DNA from: Megamerina dolium
Lineage: Eukaryota > Arthropoda > Insecta > Diptera > Megamerinidae
NCBI GenBank assembly: GCA_963854835.1
Contig: OY978527.1
Coordinates: forward strand, 34,706,540-34,770,539
Reading direction: 5' to 3'
Length of the DNA stretch: 64,000 nt
Below the pieces are notes generated by a model. It ran no database searches, was not told where the DNA came from, and saw only the letters and a list, made by a program, of their open reading frames with translations. Made by a program: the position numbers and the translations under genes. Below are positions 1 to 11,623 of this stretch, in pieces (positions within the stretch are counted from its first letter, which is position 1; each line of letters starts with the position of its first letter).

Positions 1-450
1 TTTTCGAAAATTTTGCCTAAAATTATTCTGTTAAATTTTTCGATGAAGACAATTTGCGAATATAATGCTTATAAGCTGTTATACCGTATATGGTGAATTC
101 GAAATTTATGACATTTGACATTTTCATGTTCAAAATGCGCACGTTCCATTTCACTCAATCTATTTTCAATTACTTTCTTTTTTATTTTTTTACAAGTTTT
201 TCATTGTTTGATTTTCCTCGATACTATTAGTTAATAATATGTAATTTTTATTGTGCAACATTTTCGGTTTTTCGAAAATTTAGCCTTAAATTATACTAAT
301 AAATTTTTCTATGAAAACAATTTGTGAAAATAATGCTTATAAGCTGTTGTACCGTATAGGGTGAACTAGAAATTTATGACATTTGACATTTGACATTTCC
401 ATTTGATGTTCAACATGCGCATGCGTCATCTTTTATCACTCTTTTTTTTT
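1..450. repeat. Degenerate tandem duplication, period about 268 bp
   Basis: Positions 1-165 and 269-450 share a long run of similarity: both begin TTTTCGAAAATTT, carry ATAATGCTTATAAGCTGTT, then ACCGTATA, GAAATTTATGACATTTGACA and end near ATGCGCA. The second copy has a small extra ATTTGAC duplication. No reading frame is conserved. The left edge of the window cuts the first copy, so there may be more units outside. Confidence 0.75.
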
Positions 451-480
451 TCACTCACCAACTAGTCAATGAATAAGCGT

Positions 481-1059
481 CAATATTTTATAGCAAAATT
501 AACAATGGAAAGTATTACGATGTACTGAAAAAAAAAACCATTCCACTTGTTGAATTGGAATATCATGTCAAACTTAAATTTATTATTAAAAGAAAGAGGG
601 CTTTCTGTCGAATTGATTAAAAAAAACAAAAAATGGAGCTATTTAATGTAACAAAAGTTAAGAAAGGAAAGTTTCGAATTTTGGATTTCATAAAAAATAA
701 AATTCGTGAATCCCATTTTAAGGAATGAAAAAAGAAAAGTTACTGTAATTCTACCTTATGTTAAATGTACTCATCATATCATATCATAAAAATGTTGAAC
801 TTTAGTGAAAAAGAAAAAAAAACCCTCAGAGTTGCGCTTTCATTCCTTTAAAGTAAGCACTTCTAAGGAAGCACACAAAAAATCGGAACCCTTGACAAGC
901 ATTGTTGGACAAAAATAAGTTTTGAAAATACTATGACTTGTTTGCCGGCTATATAGAAGTCGGTTCTTTGCTTACAAGGACAAAACTTTCATGTGCCGAA
1001 GAAAGACTACAGCGAAACCTGAAGTTGGTCCAAACTATATTCTTCATATTAGGCTAGTT
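481..1059. other. No feature seen
   Basis: AT-rich single-copy sequence with A-runs. I see no coding similarity, no inverted repeat and no RNA gene. Confidence 0.5.
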
Positions 1060-1129
1060 TAGGTTATTGTGGCTGCCCACTCTTTGAAAGGCCACACCTA
1101 GGCCAGAAAGGACCGTTGTGGCCAGAAAG

Positions 1130-1418
1130 GACCGCATATTAAATTTGGACAGTATTAGAAGGGACCTAATTATATTGCCTGTTCCGAATGGTAGAACTCT
1201 TGTGACATCACTTTTTCTGATCACTTTTACAGAGCTCTTATAGAAGCATTTTTCATGGTAAATTATTACTGTCGGAAGAATTGATAATTATTTACAGACA
1301 GGTGGTCACCATTTGAAAGAAAAATCTGTTGGATTTTAAAGTTGCCTCAGCCGGGGATTAAACCCAGAACCTACGGATCGGGAGGCCAACGTATCAACAA
1401 TTGAACTACGGCACCCAC
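1130..1418 (-). repeat. tRNA-derived SINE copy, minus strand, diverged
   Basis: Read on the minus strand it starts with a degraded tRNA-like head (GGGTGCCGTAG, box-B-like motif around 1354-1364) and runs through the family body: the TTCCGACAG segment, GTGATGTCACAAG, the CGGAAC segment and GACAGTATTAGAA. It belongs to the family defined by the copies at 4738 and 21218 but has many substitutions, so it is old. The 3' end is joined to an unrelated stretch at 1060-1128 that holds GGCCAGAAAGGACCG twice. Confidence 0.85.
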
Positions 1419-1684
1419 TATCCTTCAGATCAAAATAAACAAATCGGCGTATGGCATTTTGTACGCCAGAATTGGGAATATACCAACTTGTATATATTTG
1501 CCTGAAGAAGTACCATCCCAAAGACGGCAATGAAAATAATTTTCAGACCTAGTAAACATCCTGCAACGTGATATAAGAAGTCATGCATACCCATACATCG
1601 GATGCTGGAGGTTTTCCAAATAAACCTCCATCGCCGTGAGACTGACTCAGCTTAGACCCTTCTTAACATAGACGGGCGAGCAAC

Positions 1685-2185
1685 AAACTATTGGGTGAAA
1701 CATCTGAAAAAAAAAAAAATGCTGCAGAAAGTCACCGTATGCTATGTGAGGCTTATATGGGGAACGTGCTATATCACTTTCAACTTGTGAATTTGGATAC
1801 TGACGGTTTAAAAGTGGTGATTTTGATACAAGCGATAAAAACTGTGAGGGAGATCCAGCAACATTTGTATACGCTGAATTAGTGGCGTTTCTTAGACAAA
1901 GACCCGTCTGATTCGACTAGCCATTTTATTGCGTCTAAAGAATATAGTAAGATCCAGAAATTGGGAAATTTGGTTTCATATGAACTGAATCCATGAGACA
2001 TCGTTTAGTCCAGACATTGGCTCTTCTGACTATTACTTGTTTCAATCAATGCAGAATGCCTTGTCTGTATCTAAAATTGGATCGATATGTCCTTGGCCTC
2101 AAAAAATGAGCGGTTCTATTGTGATGGAATTCATGCGGTCCCTCAAAAATGGGAAAAGTTGTACTTTCCGAGGGATAATACTGTA
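1685..2185 (+). pseudogene. Mauritiana-subfamily mariner transposase relic, internally deleted
   Basis: Three blocks in the order expected for a Mos1-like transposase are visible in shifting frames: an N-terminal block NAAESHRMLCEAY near 1710, a KIQKLG... block near 1950 that matches the segment before the first catalytic Asp, and a C-terminal block with SDYYLFQSMQNA near 2022-2057 and a DGIH...WEKL motif near 2124-2165. The catalytic core between the second and third blocks is absent, so about half the protein is missing. Frameshifts and stops rule out function. No terminal inverted repeats were resolved. Confidence 0.8.
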
Positions 2186-2384
2186 AATAAAATATAATGT
2201 ACCAATTTTTATTATTTACTTTTTATTGTCATTAAATAAAAACACACAAAATTCTTTATAAATAAAAAAAAAATTCTTTAAAATATACATTGGAGAAGAA
2301 TGTTCTTGATATAGTGCTGTATATTATACTATTACTGAATATTGGAGGCAGGATACTGGAGGGTTAAAAATATCCATTACTTAG

Positions 2385-2592
2385 CAGTAGATTGTCGGTG
2401 GTTTTCAAAATCATAGGTCGTGGGTTAAATCCCCGACCTCGGCAACACTAATATTGCAAAGAGTATGCTTCGAATGGTGCCAACCTGACGGCAAGAAAAG
2501 CCAGAAATACTAATACTTTTTTAAATAAAACATGCACAACGGTACTGGAAGGGAAGCTAGTCTAAAACGCTTTTCGGAGCCTATAAGTACTA
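2385..2592 (+). repeat. tRNA-derived SINE copy, internally deleted
   Basis: Starts inside the tRNA-like head (ATAGGTCGTGGGTTAAATCCCC carries the box B), passes through CTTCGAATGGTGCCAACCTG and ends with the family tail (TGGAAGGGAAGCT...AGCCTATAAGTA). The centre of the element is missing. Strongly diverged. Confidence 0.75.
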
Positions 2593-2599
2593 TTCTATT

Positions 2600-2960
2600 T
2601 TCGGCTCGCCCAGCTGACATGTCCACAACCTTAGCGTTAGGACAGGAAGTTCGGACAAATCAAGAAAGCTATTAATTTGTTGCAGGCTGCGAACGAAATA
2701 TGGAAGAAAGGGTTTCCAGAAATAAGCAACGGTGTAAACTAAAAGGAAATATTACGATAGATATGAAAAAACAAACAGTCTAACTATAATAATCCGGATA
2801 GGAGTCATAAAAGGAATCCGTGTTTTACAAAACGCGAGCCAGAGCCAGTTATCTAAAAGAAAGGACTGGTGGAAGACATGGATGTAGATCCAACCCGATC
2901 AAGTTTGAAGCAACATAAAAGTTATAATGTTTTTAGTTGACACCGGTGGAACGTACTGGA
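2600..2960 (+). pseudogene. Decayed gag-protease region of a Ty3/gypsy (17.6/297-like) element
   Basis: Broken frames contain a MEERVSRNKQR block near 2701, an asparagine/arginine-rich zone, KREPEPV near 2830, and the MDVDP motif near 2878 that is characteristic of the end of gag in 17.6/297-like insect elements. About 60 bases later a frame reads LVDTGG, resembling the retroviral-type aspartic protease active site. Numerous stops separate these blocks. No LTR was found next to it. Family assignment rests on the short MDVDP and protease-like motifs, so it is tentative. Confidence 0.5.
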
Positions 2961-4040
2961 GTTAAGCTCTATTACTTTTAACAACAACAGATGGTACATA
3001 TTAAATTATTAAAAAAGACTAGGCATTTACGTAATGTAAATGAAATAAAAGTTAGCATAATGATAATAATATACTTACTACATGATAAGTAGTAACATCG
3101 TCATCATACTCATCATACACACTTTCCCGAAATTGTTCAACTAATTACAAAAGTTATGTTGGAAATAGGCCGGAAGCATTTACAAAATATTTAGCGCAAA
3201 ATTCAAATTTTCTAAAAACGTGCTGAGGTTTGGTAATAAGCATCATGTTGGACGCAATAAAATTTTCAAAAGTATACATACATAGATTCCTGTACACTAT
3301 CATACATTCATATCGTTAGTCTCCTCCACTAGAGTAGAGTTGAGTCGACTGTCATCTTGTATGTGCATACGCATGTATGTGTGTATTTACGAATAGAGCA
3401 CAACTATAAGGTATTTCCTTTTTTTGGCAAAAAGTGCAGATAATAAATGTTAGCTTAAAGAACGTGGTTTACTAGCCGTCCATGTATGTGCATATGTATG
3501 AGATGAGTAGCGCACTTTGTCAGTATTACTTCTTTATTCTGATGTGGCTGCGGCTTATGTGGTCACTGTGAATGCAAGACTGAATCTAAAAAGTCATACT
3601 ACTTCTACTAACATTTAAAGCTACTACTATACATAGATTAAGTTAATTTCAGTACATGAACATAAAGCATAACCCTTCTGTTGCCTTAATAAACAGCCAC
3701 ACTTTTGATTATACTTATGCTTCTGCCTGGACAAATCGGACGATATCTACAAATGATGAAGTTTGAAAAACGTTTCCTACCCCAAATATGAGATATTCAA
3801 TTAAATACCTTAACACCTTGTATTAATATACTTAAGTACATGCTGACGTGTTCGTTGAACAAATTTTGTTTTGCTCTACATCGGCGAAACTGCCATACTT
3901 CTTCAGTGTTATAAATTGTAAGAAAGTTGCCGGTCTGCGGCTACCATATAAAATGAAATAAAATCTATAGTATGTACATATATTAATGGGGAGTGATTTA
4001 CACTATTATGTACCCCGAAAAAATATGGAATTTATAAATA
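2961..4040. other. No gene seen; simple AT-rich DNA
   Basis: Contains scattered ATACATA/TATGTATG-type simple sequence (3270-3530), common in fly non-coding DNA. No coding similarity noticed. Confidence 0.5.
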
Positions 4041-4043
4041 TTG

Positions 4044-4315
4044 AGCTCCCATACAAAGTGGCGCAAATTAAAAATTTTATCCGACATACCTTACGAATTA
4101 TTGAGCATAGAAAACCCATATTTAAAGTGTTGCTTAGTATTATAAGGGTAAATAGATTTACAAGAAATAGGCATGCTACGCCTACTATTTAATGTACCTC
4201 CCATACAAATGGAGTTTTTAAAAACTTTAAACCACCATAACTCACGTAGCCTTCCGCCTATGAAAACCATATTTGACAAGTGTTATGGAGTTATAGAGAG
4301 AATAAGTTTTTGGAA
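4044..4315. repeat. Degenerate tandem duplication, period about 152 bp
   Basis: Two copies starting CTCCCATACAAA (4047 and about 4198) can be aligned through AAAAC...ATATTT, AAGTGTT and TTATA...GAATA/GGTAAATA. Both copies are non-coding. Identity is moderate, so the duplication is old. Confidence 0.5.
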
Positions 4316-4654
4316 AAATTCCAGAGCCACATTCACTATTACATGTAGCTTTATACCTTGAACAAATAGCGTCCATTATTTTACATATTTAACCCTAATA
4401 TTTTTACCCACAGAATTAAGTAGTTACATGATATTTTAAATGTTTAAGATAATATATATATGTACATGCGTAGGGTATGTGTATGTAGGCCCAGGCCTAC
4501 TGTAAGGTAATTTTTTTCACTATAAGTAACTAAATATATATGTATTTGTCATTTTGGATGACATCATCATCCAACAGATTTTTACTACTTTGAGATTGTG
4601 AAAATCACGCACGCTTAAGAGTGTTTTACGTGTTTCAAAATTTTTGTGGTCATT

Positions 4655-4725
4655 TATAATTATATTATTATATAATTATATTATTATATATATTATTATA
4701 ATATATATAATAATATTAATATGTA
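4655..4725. repeat. AT-only low-complexity tract
   Basis: About 70 bases made almost only of A and T in ATT/ATA patterns. It is the insertion site environment of the SINE that follows. Confidence 0.8.
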
Positions 4726-4737
4726 ATATGTACTTGT

Positions 4738-5095
4738 GTGGGTGCCGTAGCTCAGTGGTTAGTGTGTTCGCCTTCTGATCTGTAGGTCGTGGTTCAATCC
4801 CCGGCTGATGCGTAACAAATTTAATATCGATAAGATTTTTCTTTCGAATGGTACCCACCTGTCGGCAAGCAATTGGCAATTCTTCCGACAGTAACAACTT
4901 GCCATGAAAAAGCTTCTTAAAGAACTCTGTGACAAAGCTCAGAAAAAGTGATGTCACAAGTGTTCTGCCGTTCGGAACCGGCTAAAATAAGTAGGTCCCT
5001 TCTAATACTGTCCAAATTTAAGACGCACAACAGTAATGGAAGAGAAGCTCGGCCAATGAGCCCTTTGGGGCTTTAAGTGCCACATATATATATAT
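4738..5095 (+). repeat. tRNA-derived SINE, full length, with 12-bp target duplication
   Basis: The head GGGTGCCGTAGCTCAGTGG has a good pol III box A (TAGCTCAGTGGT), followed by a box B (GTTCAATCCC with one G missing compared with the 21218 copy). The roughly 350-bp body is not tRNA-like and ends GGGGCTTTAAGTGCCACATA plus a TA-rich tail. The 12-base duplication ATATGTACTTGT lies at 4726-4737 and 5096-5107, the mark of a target-primed retrotransposition. I count about four differences from the 21218 copy over the whole length, so this is a young insertion. SINEs encode no protein and depend on a LINE partner. Confidence 0.93.
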
Positions 5096-5499
5096 ATATG
5101 TACTTGTAACTTGGTATACATATACATATTAACATTAAGGACGGCAACTTTCAGACCTCTTCTAGATCTTCGAATATTTAAGATTTTCAAATCCACATAA
5201 ATTACAACACAAACAAATATGTAAATATGAATAACAATAAAATTTGCTTAAATTCAACCTGTGTGCTACTGGCAGGTAGACTAAGGGTACACACAGGCAA
5301 ACATATTCCAGCTCGAACAATTTGGAGCTTAAAATGTTGCATGAGAGACCCTTTTACTCGCCGTGGAGAAGCTTGTGAGGCTATCTGTGTAAACCTAAAT
5401 GTGATTTGCGCCAACTACAAAGTGACTGGCGTGTATACATCAGATCCAGGATTGTTATCTGTTCTTCGTGCGAATTCGTGCGTTAGGTAACCTAATATA

Positions 5500-5800
5500 T
5501 GCTTCTATTAAGACTTGCAGATTTGACCAAATTTGCTGCGCAGTCTTACTCATGATGGAGCATGTTCTTTGCCTCGTTGGTCATTCTTCCTTATCGCTAG
5601 CATAGAGGTGCTCACGAAGGAATATATAGTCAGGCCATTTTTGGCAAGTTCATCCATCCTAAAATTTCACAGTGACCCAACAGCCACGTTAGGTGTGGAT
5701 TATATTACTTAGGTAGATACCATTGCCTCAGCACTGAATTTCATAGTGGTGGTGTTTGAGTGGGCAGAATCATTAAGGATAACAGTATCTGCGGAATGAT
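5500..5800 (-). pseudogene. Possible LINE RNase H domain relic
   Basis: On the minus strand a frame around 5720-5620 reads a GHC...MDELAKNG-like segment that resembles the end of the RNase H domain of I/LOA/R1-type retrotransposons (GHxxxxGNExADxLA). Downstream minus-strand text is compatible with the region that follows in those proteins but no motif is clean. Could be chance. Confidence 0.3.
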
Positions 5801-5830
5801 CCCTTAGTTCTCTGACTGCAGTCAACAAAT

Positions 5831-7268
5831 GGTTTTTTTATGTAATTGATTGTTTGTAGTAGGCAAATGTACATAACGGTGTCTATGCAGATTTTAGGAG
5901 TGTGCAATTTTCATTTTCATTTTCATTTAACTAGACGCAATATTTGGCGATCAGTCGATGTTTTATTCTGTTAAAGTGCGTCCAATATTTCAATAACTTT
6001 CGGTACGGGTAAAAAATGCGATCTTTTTAAACTTGTCAATATTTATATTTTTGGTGGCAGAGCCTGTAAGAGGGTTTCAAAAACTTTCCATTTCATTTCT
6101 TCTTCGTTCCTGATGCTTTGATAGGAAAGCCATTTGTCCAATATAAACATTCGAACATTTAAAAATTAATCCTAAAATAATAACAAACAAATAAAAATAT
6201 TCGATGGCGCCAATTTGGAAAAATGTAACCGTGTAGACCAAATTGTTGGGTGTCTTATATAATTTCTGCGTTAACCAGAAACAGCTAAACGCAGTTGGAA
6301 TGTTTTTATTTTAGAATTAGAGCTCTTGATAAACATTTGTTTATTTGGAATTGATATTGAACTACAACTATGACACCTAAGGTGCCGTTGTTGGCAAGCA
6401 AATATTTTTGCTAAAAATATACTCCTCCTTTAATTCATGCGCACTTTTAGCAATAAGTCTTTTGTTAGTGTTCACTTTTGATGGATGAAACGTAATTTTA
6501 CCGTTAAAAATTGAATTGGATTTTATATTCCCAGTTGAATAGCTATTATTTTAGTAATTAAGTAAATGGCATATCAATATTTTATTCGCAGAGCCTACAA
6601 CGAAAATTTAGATATTCGTTCGACCGATCATAACCGAGCACCATCGTCTGTTCTAATAGGGGCCCGCTGTCACTACTGATGGCCGCTCTCCAATGGTATT
6701 TTTGAAGAGTGGTGTGAAACGAAACATACAAATACATCATGGAAAAGTCATAAAAACAGCCTCAAAGCCCTGGCTACACACACACACATTTCAAATGCAG
6801 ATGATAAACATTTCAATAGGACTCAGAACCATCGCATAAAGCAAGTGTGAATGAAGATTGAATGCAAAGCAATATTCCTTACTTTTTTCCGACGTCATAT
6901 TTGACGTTGATCAACAGATGCAAATCCGTTAGTTTACTTTATTTGGAGTATGTTAGGGGCAAAGGTGACAAACACACAAGTGTTGATGCGCTCCAGAAAG
7001 CATTATGAAAATTTTGCAATAATTCTACAATGCGTTTATAAGTCGATAAGATGGTCATTTAAAATTGTAAGAAGTTATTGTTTTTAAACCATTAAATCTG
7101 TCAGGTAAAATCTATGTACTCATATACTCATATGTTAAAGATAAACATAAAAAGTATAAAGTGGCATTCAAATGGGCAGATAAACAAACACTTCACTGAG
7201 CAATAAAAATCGGATAAAAAGTAATAACATACAATAATAACATACATTAAGAGACACGAGGGAAAAAG

Positions 7269-7270
<2 letters not shown>
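5831..7270. other. No feature seen
   Basis: AT-rich sequence with a short CA run at 6777-6790. No coding similarity or inverted repeats noticed. Confidence 0.45.
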
Positions 7271-7300
<30 letters not shown>

Positions 7301-7313
7301 ACAGAGAGAGAAC
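7271..7313. repeat. Microsatellite (GATA)n then (GA)n
   Basis: Four ATAG units run directly into about seven GA units, then imperfect GA. Confidence 0.95.
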
Positions 7314-7585
7314 GAGAATACAAAATATAAAGAACCAATTTTTCAATACTGATGCACTCACAAGCTTTTTCGAACATTTGCAACCAGAACCATAATTTCA
7401 AAGTCACCCCGTTATTGTAATTGCATTGTACTTGTACACGCATTGCATTCTGTTATGCTCATTGTGGATAACTGAGAAGAAGTACTATAGGTACATAAAA
7501 ATACATATTTATTGGTTACATCGTCATGATCATCGCAGTCGTGGTCGTTGTTGTCTATATTATTGGTATTTTTATAAATAGTACC

Positions 7586-7587
7586 AA

Positions 7588-7620
<33 letters not shown>

Positions 7621-7632
7621 TAACCAGCCAAG
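7586..7632. repeat. Microsatellite (CAGC)n
   Basis: About eight CAGC units in a row, flanked by imperfect CAAC/AACC units. The minus-strand frame across it reads repeated WLAG, which is a product of the repeat and not evidence of a gene. Confidence 0.95.
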
Positions 7633-8099
7633 CGGGAATTAAAGACAACTAATGCTCTAAACGAAATGGCATTAGCAACGAATAGAATAAGTATAATACT
7701 GATTGTCTCATAGGATATGCAAGTGCTATGGAGAAGGAGAAAGCTTTTATTCAGGTCCATTGATTTTTCACGAATTTAATGATATGGAAAAAATTATCGA
7801 AATAAAAACTTTTATTTTAAAAAAGGAACGAGTATAAAATAAAAAACATAAAATTGTACCAACTAGCATGAAGCACATAGATAATATAAATAATTAGTGG
7901 TGAGATTTAATATCGTTTGTCGCGATTTGTTTGCATCTCAATATGTAAGCTGTAAAAGAATTTACTACTTCTCTTAAAATACGATACATTAAAAAATAGC
8001 AATCAAATGTAAATACCATAGTCATCTATACTGTACGGCAGTGCCGTAAACAGGATTTGCTGAAGGCGCATCTACATTAGGTAAAGTTTCCCATCTTAA

Positions 8100-8530
8100 T
8101 GAAAGAGCTCACCTAGGCCATAAGTGGTCCATTATAACACCGCACGGATAGTCTCCATTGTGAATGACGATTGCGACAAACTTTTGTCTATAAATCGTAT
8201 TCTTACAATGGTTCCTAACAATCGTCTTTGGCCTTCACGCCCGTCTAAAGTCAGACTGGTCATCAATATCCACATGCACCTCGTCCATTGGAAAATTGTC
8301 CTCAGCTTGGATCAAAGTTGGCTTAAGAGTTGGTTGGGGTATCTCTTGGGTAAATCATGTCCTCTATAACTGGCCACAATTTGTAATGCAGTGGGTTCAA
8401 ATTAGGACTGGCACAGGGCCATTTTTTAGAGGCATTGAATGCTGTAAAATTGATTTGATGCTAGGTTTGAGTTGCTTCAGCTTAGATGACCCTTTTCAAT
8501 ATATGGAATCAGTTCAGATACTTCCTTAGA
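8100..8530 (-). pseudogene. C-terminal relic of a maT-like (DD37D-type) mariner transposase
   Basis: Minus-strand frames read WPCASPNLNPLHYKLWPVIEDM (about 8425-8357), which matches the SPDLNPLDYKLW...LE block around the third catalytic residue of maT-like transposases. It is followed by an EDNFPMDEVHVDIDD-like stretch that matches the C-terminal helix region. The catalytic Asp of PLDY is His here. Only the last third of the gene is recognisable; frameshifts interrupt it. A related fragment lies at 29830-29985. Confidence 0.7.
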
Positions 8531-8717
8531 TAACTGTGCACAGACTCTTGATGATTTGTTTGTTAAATTTTTCCTGCTCATTAAAAGAAAAGTTTTGTTT
8601 TGTAACAAAATTTTTCTGTACAGTAATCAGCGTGCTTCATCAAAAGTCCTTTGCATTTTCCCATCCCAATTTTTTAAAAACTACAGTCAACAAGTGTCTC
8701 TGTGGTTACTGTGTTGT

Positions 8718-8906
8718 GTTGTTTGATCTGTAGGTCGTGGGTTTAATCCACGGCTGTAGCATAACAAATTTAATATCGAAAAGAGTTTTCCTTCGAACGG
8801 TACCCACCTGTCGGCAAGCAATTGGCAATTCTTCCGACAGTAACAACTTGCCATGGAAACTCAGAAAAAGTGATGTCACCAGAGTTTTGCCGTTCGGAAC
8901 CGGCTT
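8718..8906 (+). repeat. tRNA-derived SINE copy, 5'- and 3'-truncated
   Basis: Starts within the head at GATCTGTAGGTCGTGGG, box B present, continues through TTCGAACGGTACCCACCTG, GTCGGCAAGCAATTGGCAA and stops after TGCCGTTCGGAACCGGCT. About 25 bases around the AAAGCTTCTTAAAGAACTC segment are deleted. Fairly similar to the young copies otherwise. Confidence 0.88.
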
Positions 8907-10316
8907 TTACTGATGACATTAATTCGGGACTTCGGACATCGATGATAGCGTTGTGGCTATTTTTCCATGGTACACGAAAAAAATGTTTTTAACGATTACC
9001 TAGATGCTCTCAAGGTAAGCTATCCAACCTAGTGTAGGCTGTAATTACATTTCAACATGTCGTATGAGTGATTTGAAAGTCTGAATCTACTAGATACTAA
9101 CGTAGGTATAAATTTTTATAATTTTTTTGTTTAATCCGGATTTAATCAATATGTGATTTTCTACATATTTTTACCTCAAAAATTTTATAAAATTTACATT
9201 AAGTGAAACTAGAAAAAAAATGATAAATCCATTTACCCACAAATGTTAACCTTCTTATTATAGCAACTATTGTACTAACTATAGGAACAATTAAATTTAA
9301 TTACCACACAATTAACTCTTAATTTATATTTTGTTTTATTTTTATATTATATTGCACTTATTGTTTTTGTTCTTCCCTACTATTCGACTTTAATTCATTT
9401 CGTTTTTTTATTTTGTGTTTGTATGTTAGCTTTGGGAAAAAAAAAAGAGAAAAACAAAATGACACAAATTTAAACATTAATACTGCATCTTATACGTCTT
9501 ATTTATTTCATTTGCACTTCAACAAAAAAGTCCTTCACAGTTGGTGGAAGAAAAACAGAAAGAAAGAAAAAAAAAACAATCACCACATTTGACTTTGCTA
9601 AACGAAAATGAAATTATTTAGCGGCCGTAAAACCCCTCTTCAAAAAAAAAAAAAAGGAAAAACAAGATACAGCAATCGTGAAACAAAACATCAGCAGCAG
9701 CAGGTCATTTTATTAATTAACCCGCTAAAACAAAATAAACCAAATCACTATACTGAAATTAAAATAAAAAGGGAAGACCAAATGAAAAAGGTAAGAAAAT
9801 ACAAAAATCTGAATAAACAAACACTCAGCATAAATAGGTAGGTAACACGCCCTAGACATTCTCGTAGGATATGTACAAAAGCTTCCAGTGAATACCTAAA
9901 TGGCGGTTAAATTGTAAGCATTAAACCATTTATTTAAATGCCACCTTCAATGACATTACCCCCTTAGTCGTTAAATTGGAGTACTCATTCATTTATTCGT
10001 ACCTTTTTTTTTATACTAATTCTTTAATTTTCTTTGTCCCATTACTCTAACACTTTAATATAATTTTTTTTATTTATAATCTTTTCTAGAACCTATGGTA
10101 TGCAAATGGTGATAATAGAATTATTTACGTGTTAGAAATAAAATATTACAAAATTTGCATCGAAAATATCTGAAAGAGAAATACAATACAACTGAAGTGG
10201 AAATATAAATCAATTAGTTGAACTATGTATGTTTACGTGCTTAAGTATGTTTGTCAAATACACATGAGAAAGAACAGACTTTAAGGATGATATAAACGAG
10301 TAAATTATTTTTCTAG
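8907..10316. other. No gene seen; poly-A/T rich DNA
   Basis: Very AT-rich with repeated A-runs (9430-9660). A lysine/asparagine-rich open frame at 9608-9841 is explained by the A-runs. Nothing else noticed. Confidence 0.5.
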
Positions 10317-10420
10317 GGATTATGGACAGTATAAGAAATTACTTATATTGGCAGAACCCTTGCGACATCACTTTCTCTGTTTTTCCATAACAAATTCTTA
10401 ATGCCAGAGGAATTGCCAAT
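10317..10420 (-). repeat. tRNA-derived SINE fragment, old
   Basis: Only the middle of the element is left: GGACAGTATAAGAA...GCAGAACCCTTGCGACATCAC...CAGAGGAATTGCCAAT read on the plus strand is the complement of the family body. Diverged with internal deletions. Confidence 0.6.
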
Positions 10421-11620
10421 CAAACTTACGACTTGTAACTTAGAACGCCAACCAACGTCCGCTTTCAAGGAAAATGTATGGAAAAAAGCAAGAAAATCGA
10501 ATGTGACTAATCACAAACTTGCATCTAACTATGATGATGGTAAAAATTGGTCAAAATTAACTTTAATAAAACTGAATTGCTCATACGCCCATATAACTAG
10601 TAAAATTAGTATGAATAAATTTACTTCTTTGCCGATTTTCAAGATTCACATTTTTCCAGTACAACACACATTCGTGTATTTTGAAAAGAAATATTAACAA
10701 AGAACCGACCGATCATCAAGGAACCGGTAATATTATCTACTAATATCTACTATAGCATGCCACAAGCCATTAATAGTCATACAGCATTCTATTGTGCTTA
10801 TTCCATGCCATAAATTAGGAAGATGCCATACCGTTGCATTAATTATCTATTCATAAAAAAAATTTACGAAGAAATTGTCACGAAAAATACAACACCAATA
10901 ATGGGAAATGGTCAAAATTGCTCCTCAACCTCAATGCGATATGTTGCAAGTCAGCAACAAATAAACGCCTTTAACTCATTGAGCAATAACACGAAAATGG
11001 CAATAACCAAACCAAAGTCAGCCAGCTAGGGCGAGTATACAGATAAAGAGAAAAAAAAAACAACAATAACAAATATGGTAAATGCCTACACCAAGATTTT
11101 TCAAGGCCATAAAAATATCCTATGAGCAATAGAAATAGACGAGGAAATAGAGGAAAATTATATTCGAAATGGCAAGCACGACAGAATAAATATATGTATA
11201 TGTGTTGTATAGAAAAAGATGCTTATGGGTGTGGAGTTTACCTCAAATAAGAATAAAATTGAGATTAAGTGTGATTAAAAATGAGCATAAAATTTATGTT
11301 GAATTCTACTGCCCTGGCCACCTCAGCCGCTTTTGTTTTCACAGAGAATCGGTTAATGCTTCTTGCTTATATTGGAAAGAGTCTGTTTGGTGAATATGTT
11401 TGTTATACTATTTAAGAAGCCAAGTTAATTTGCATAAAAAGCACTTAATTTTTAATGAGCATCACAAAAGTATTGCCATCTCTTACTTTTAACATTTTCG
11501 TTTCTATTAATGGTCATTATAGTGTTAATTAAATTTGGAATACGTTAGAATTTATTGAAATTTAGTCATAAATATATAAAATTCATACATATTATAAAAA
11601 TTGAAGTCAAAATCAAGGCA
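10421..11620. other. No feature seen
   Basis: AT-rich; several short open frames without similarity. No repeats or inverted structures stood out. Confidence 0.45.
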
Positions 11621-11623
11621 AAA

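Noticed and set aside
9608..9841. Lys/Asn/Gln-rich open frame
   Set aside because: Produced by A-runs in a simple-sequence region; no homology or start context.
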